A stretch of 64,000 bases of DNA from Kribbella sp. NBC_00382. GTDB taxonomy: Bacteria; Actinomycetota; Actinomycetes; Propionibacteriales; Kribbellaceae. The DNA is taken from NCBI RefSeq assembly GCF_036067295.1, contig NZ_CP107954.1:4154001-4218000 (forward strand). Direction: 5' to 3'. The notes under the pieces are model-generated. The model saw only the letters and a list, made by a program, of their open reading frames with translations. It did no database searches and was not told where the DNA came from. This document shows positions 63,584 through 64,000 of this stretch, one piece after another (position 1 is the first letter of the stretch; every line of letters starts with the position of its first letter). Made by a program: the position numbers and the translations under genes.

Positions 63584-63951
63584 GCGGTTGCCAGGTCGCG
63601 AGCGGGGACGAAGATGTTGGCCTGCGCCAAGTAGTCCGGAGTTTGCTCGATGATCTCGTCACGCTCCAGGAACGGGTGCTCGGGAATCCATGGCTCGGAG
63701 AGGGCCTCGGCCCGGCTCCACTCGGGTGGATCTTCGCCTGCTGCCTCGAACTCGTGCGCGGTCAGAACGGCGAGCAGGGTGTCGAATCCCACCCGGCCAG
63801 TGGTGCTCGGCGCTGCCTCCCAAGCAGCTTCGGAGCCGTCGTGACGGCCTAGCAGTAGGCGCAGGTGGTCACGGCCTTGCAGCAGCATCCGCCAGGCCCA
63901 ATCCTCATCACTCGCCTCGCGAATAGCCGTCGCGGTAGCTGGGGCGGTCAT
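63580..63951 (-). CDS. Partner protein of the nucleotidyltransferase module (possibly truncated)
   Basis: 123 aa helical protein (EASDEDWAWRMLLQGRDHLRLLLGRHDG to the acidic C-terminus) whose stop overlaps the nucleotidyltransferase start (ATGA). The frame stays open to the window edge before this ATG (GRIARALRAAREYRI), so the gene may begin outside the window. No family name is assigned; it may be an antitoxin or regulatory subunit. Confidence 0.6.
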   Translation of the reverse strand: MTAPATATAIREASDEDWAWRMLLQGRDHLRLLLGRHDGSEAAWEAAPSTTGRVGFDTLLAVLTAHEFEAAGEDPPEWSRAEALSEPWIPEHPFLERDEIIEQTPDYLAQANIFVPARDLATA

Positions 63952-64000
63952 GATCCGGTACTCACGTGCGGCCCGAAGGGCACGAGCAATCCGGCCGGCC

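Overview
The window is very GC-rich, densely coded actinobacterial DNA. It carries mtrA-mtrB-lpqB, comF, a long-form hpf and secA in the usual actinobacterial order, a Ku protein with a lysine-rich tail, an Rv3235-family protein, DUF222/HNH and WS/DGAT genes, and many Tat/lipoprotein sugar-binding proteins. I infer a soil member of the Propionibacteriales, most likely Kribbella or a close relative; no rRNA or tRNA is present to confirm this. Genes overlap by 1-4 bases within operons, and no gap without a gene exceeds about 300 bases.

Layout. 1-2.7 kb: end of a Dpp/Opp-type peptide ABC importer operon (permease truncated at the window edge, two ATPases). 2.7-3.7 kb: cupin gene divergent from an HxlR regulator. 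3.8-5.5 kb: DUF222/HNH protein with a probable leaderless promoter. 5.7-10.8 kb: minus-strand operon of membrane protein, DUF4129, DUF4350, MoxR ATPase and DUF58. 11.0-16.8 kb: mtrA-mtrB-lpqB, comF and hpf. 17-21.3 kb: ferric-reductase-like flavoprotein, trypsin-like protease, HhH membrane protein and YcaQ/AlkZ-like protein. 21.5-25.5 kb: secA and a nitronate monooxygenase-like flavoenzyme.

25.4-38.7 kb holds two back-to-back sugar loci around one LacI gene. The leftward locus has a secreted GH114 (endo-alpha-1,4-polygalactosaminidase family), a Tat-lipoprotein binding protein, two permeases, a PfkB kinase lacking its N-terminal part, and a GH4 alpha-galactosidase-like enzyme. Together these look like a system for taking up and breaking down a galactosamine/galactose polymer. 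The rightward locus has lacI, a binding protein, two permeases, a GH130 phosphorylase and a Tat-exported glycan-active protein. Neither locus encodes an ABC ATPase, so a shared MsiK-type ATPase elsewhere is likely.

38.7-46.3 kb: a phosphotransferase, an AraC regulator, a membrane-anchored protein, VanW, Rv3235-family and LysM proteins. Four of these carry in-frame tandem or direct repeats. 46.4-52.3 kb: conserved actinobacterial protein, small HTH protein, SAF/CpaB-like plus CpaE/TadZ-like pair, DUF4097, HAD phosphatase and GT87. 52.3-60 kb: phosphotransferase, polytopic membrane protein paired with a cupredoxin-like lipoprotein, WS/DGAT, DUF6912-like, Ku and P5C dehydrogenase. 60.2-64 kb: TetR with a strong operator and a divergent secreted lipase, a small zinc-ribbon protein whose Shine-Dalgarno lies in a perfect hairpin, DUF2505, and a two-gene nucleotidyltransferase module running off the right edge.
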